Shown here piece after piece: positions 5,539 through 6,081 of a stretch of 6,081 bases of DNA. Both the position numbers and the translations under genes were made by a program. The stretch's first letter is position 1; every line of letters starts with the position of its first letter. The stretch comes from an uncultured Syntrophobacteraceae bacterium. Lineage in GTDB: Bacteria > Desulfobacterota > Syntrophobacteria > Syntrophobacterales > Syntrophobacteraceae. The stretch covers positions 1 to 6,081 of the forward strand of contig CALBZH010000359.1 of the NCBI GenBank assembly GCA_937889795.1, written 5' to 3'. Below the pieces are notes generated by a model, which was given only the letters and a program-made list of their open reading frames with translations, did not search any database and was not told where the DNA came from.

Positions 5539-6081
5539 ATGGGCTCACGGATACTCGTCGCAGCGGTTTTCTTCCTGTGCTGGCTGGGCCATCTTGATGG
5601 GCAGCCTGCCCGGGCGGGTGTTGACACACTCCGACTCGAGGCACTGCCGGAGGTCCAAGTTGCTCATAAGCGCGTCAATCTCCTGGACCTCTTCCGAACC
5701 GTCGATTGTCCGGAGAACATCCGGTTGCTTCTGAGCAAGACCGATATCGGTGAGGCTCCAGCCATCGGGTCCGAGAAGGTCATTTATGGCGATCAATTGA
5801 AGGCCTATCTGAACAAATTACTTTCGCCTCAGGGGTATGATCCCGCCCGGGTCGACGTCAAGGTAGGCGAGAAGATCACCATCAGACGCCAGTCGGTCCA
5901 GGTGTCCAAAGAGGAAATCGAGGCGATCTACAGGGAGTTCATTACGACCCGCGCTCCTTGGGACACGGGTGACGTGGCCGTACGGGGGGTCTGGTTTTCA
6001 GGGCCTGCTGTCGAGCTTCCGGCAGGAAACATGACGCACGAGGTGGTAGCTGCCCCTAACGAGCGTTTCCTCGGCAATGTC
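5539..6081 (+). CDS. flgA: P-ring assembly chaperone FlgA, 3'-truncated
   Basis: FlgA is a periplasmic chaperone needed to assemble FlgI into the P ring around the rod. The reading frame is open from the ATG at 5539 to the window end, giving 181 residues with no stop. The N terminus is a Sec signal peptide: Arg4, hydrophobic core ILVAAVFFLCWL, and a probable cleavage after ARA (24-26). The mature part, with VNLLDLF, IGSEKVIYGDQLKAYLNKLL (76-95) and VKVGEKITIRRQSVQVSKEE, agrees with the N-terminal part of long FlgA proteins; the C-terminal SAF-like domain would lie beyond the edge. The assignment leans partly on position after flgG. Only five bases separate it from flgG and the candidate ribosome binding site (AAGG, 5524-5527) is weak and distant, so translational coupling is likely. 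Confidence 0.8.
   Translation, partial: MGSRILVAAVFFLCWLGHLDGQPARAGVDTLRLEALPEVQVAHKRVNLLDLFRTVDCPENIRLLLSKTDIGEAPAIGSEKVIYGDQLKAYLNKLLSPQGYDPARVDVKVGEKITIRRQSVQVSKEEIEAIYREFITTRAPWDTGDVAVRGVWFSGPAVELPAGNMTHEVVAAPNERFLGNV

Overview
The window is a piece of a flagellar gene cluster. All real genes lie on the + strand: flhF (5' end missing), flhG, fliA, a FliL-like membrane gene, a SwrB-like membrane gene, flgF, flgG and flgA (3' end missing). About 95% of the genuine sequence is coding or short operon spacing. The order flhF-flhG-fliA followed by flgF-flgG-flgA, the σ54-type promoter and the moderately high GC content (judged by eye) suggest a Gram-negative polar flagellate, most likely a Desulfobacterota (former Deltaproteobacteria) member of the Syntrophobacter type. 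That placement is inference from gene order and protein character, not from a search. flgA also fits a Gram-negative cell with a P ring.

Bases 1-46 are not biological. They match the Illumina TruSeq P7/index/read-2 adapter, so the window begins at an untrimmed contig end and flhF starts in the middle of its P-loop.

Bases 47-2396 hold flhF, flhG and fliA, spaced by 4 and 23 bases. FlhF and FlhG are the GTPase/ATPase pair that sets flagellar position and number. FliA is the σ28 factor for late flagellar genes. FlhG carries an N-terminal DQAxxLR motif, the element known to stimulate FlhF GTPase. Bases 2417-3825 hold two single-pass membrane proteins: one with a FliL-like periplasmic part, and one with the SwrB layout (N-terminal membrane helix, coiled coil, C-terminal helix-turn-helix-like module). 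Between them sits a 113-bp palindromic element with perfect 16-bp terminal inverted repeats and 8-bp flanking direct repeats. It looks like a MITE or REP-type insertion inside the operon.

Bases 3826-4005 are a 180-base non-coding spacer. It ends in a 7-bp inverted repeat that overlaps a well-spaced -24/-12 (σ54) promoter, then a strong ribosome binding site. This apparently starts a second transcription unit, flgF-flgG-flgA, which encodes the proximal and distal rod proteins and the periplasmic P-ring assembly chaperone. The window thus joins a control module (FlhF/FlhG/FliA), accessory membrane proteins probably acting at the motor or export gate, and a separately promoted rod/P-ring module.
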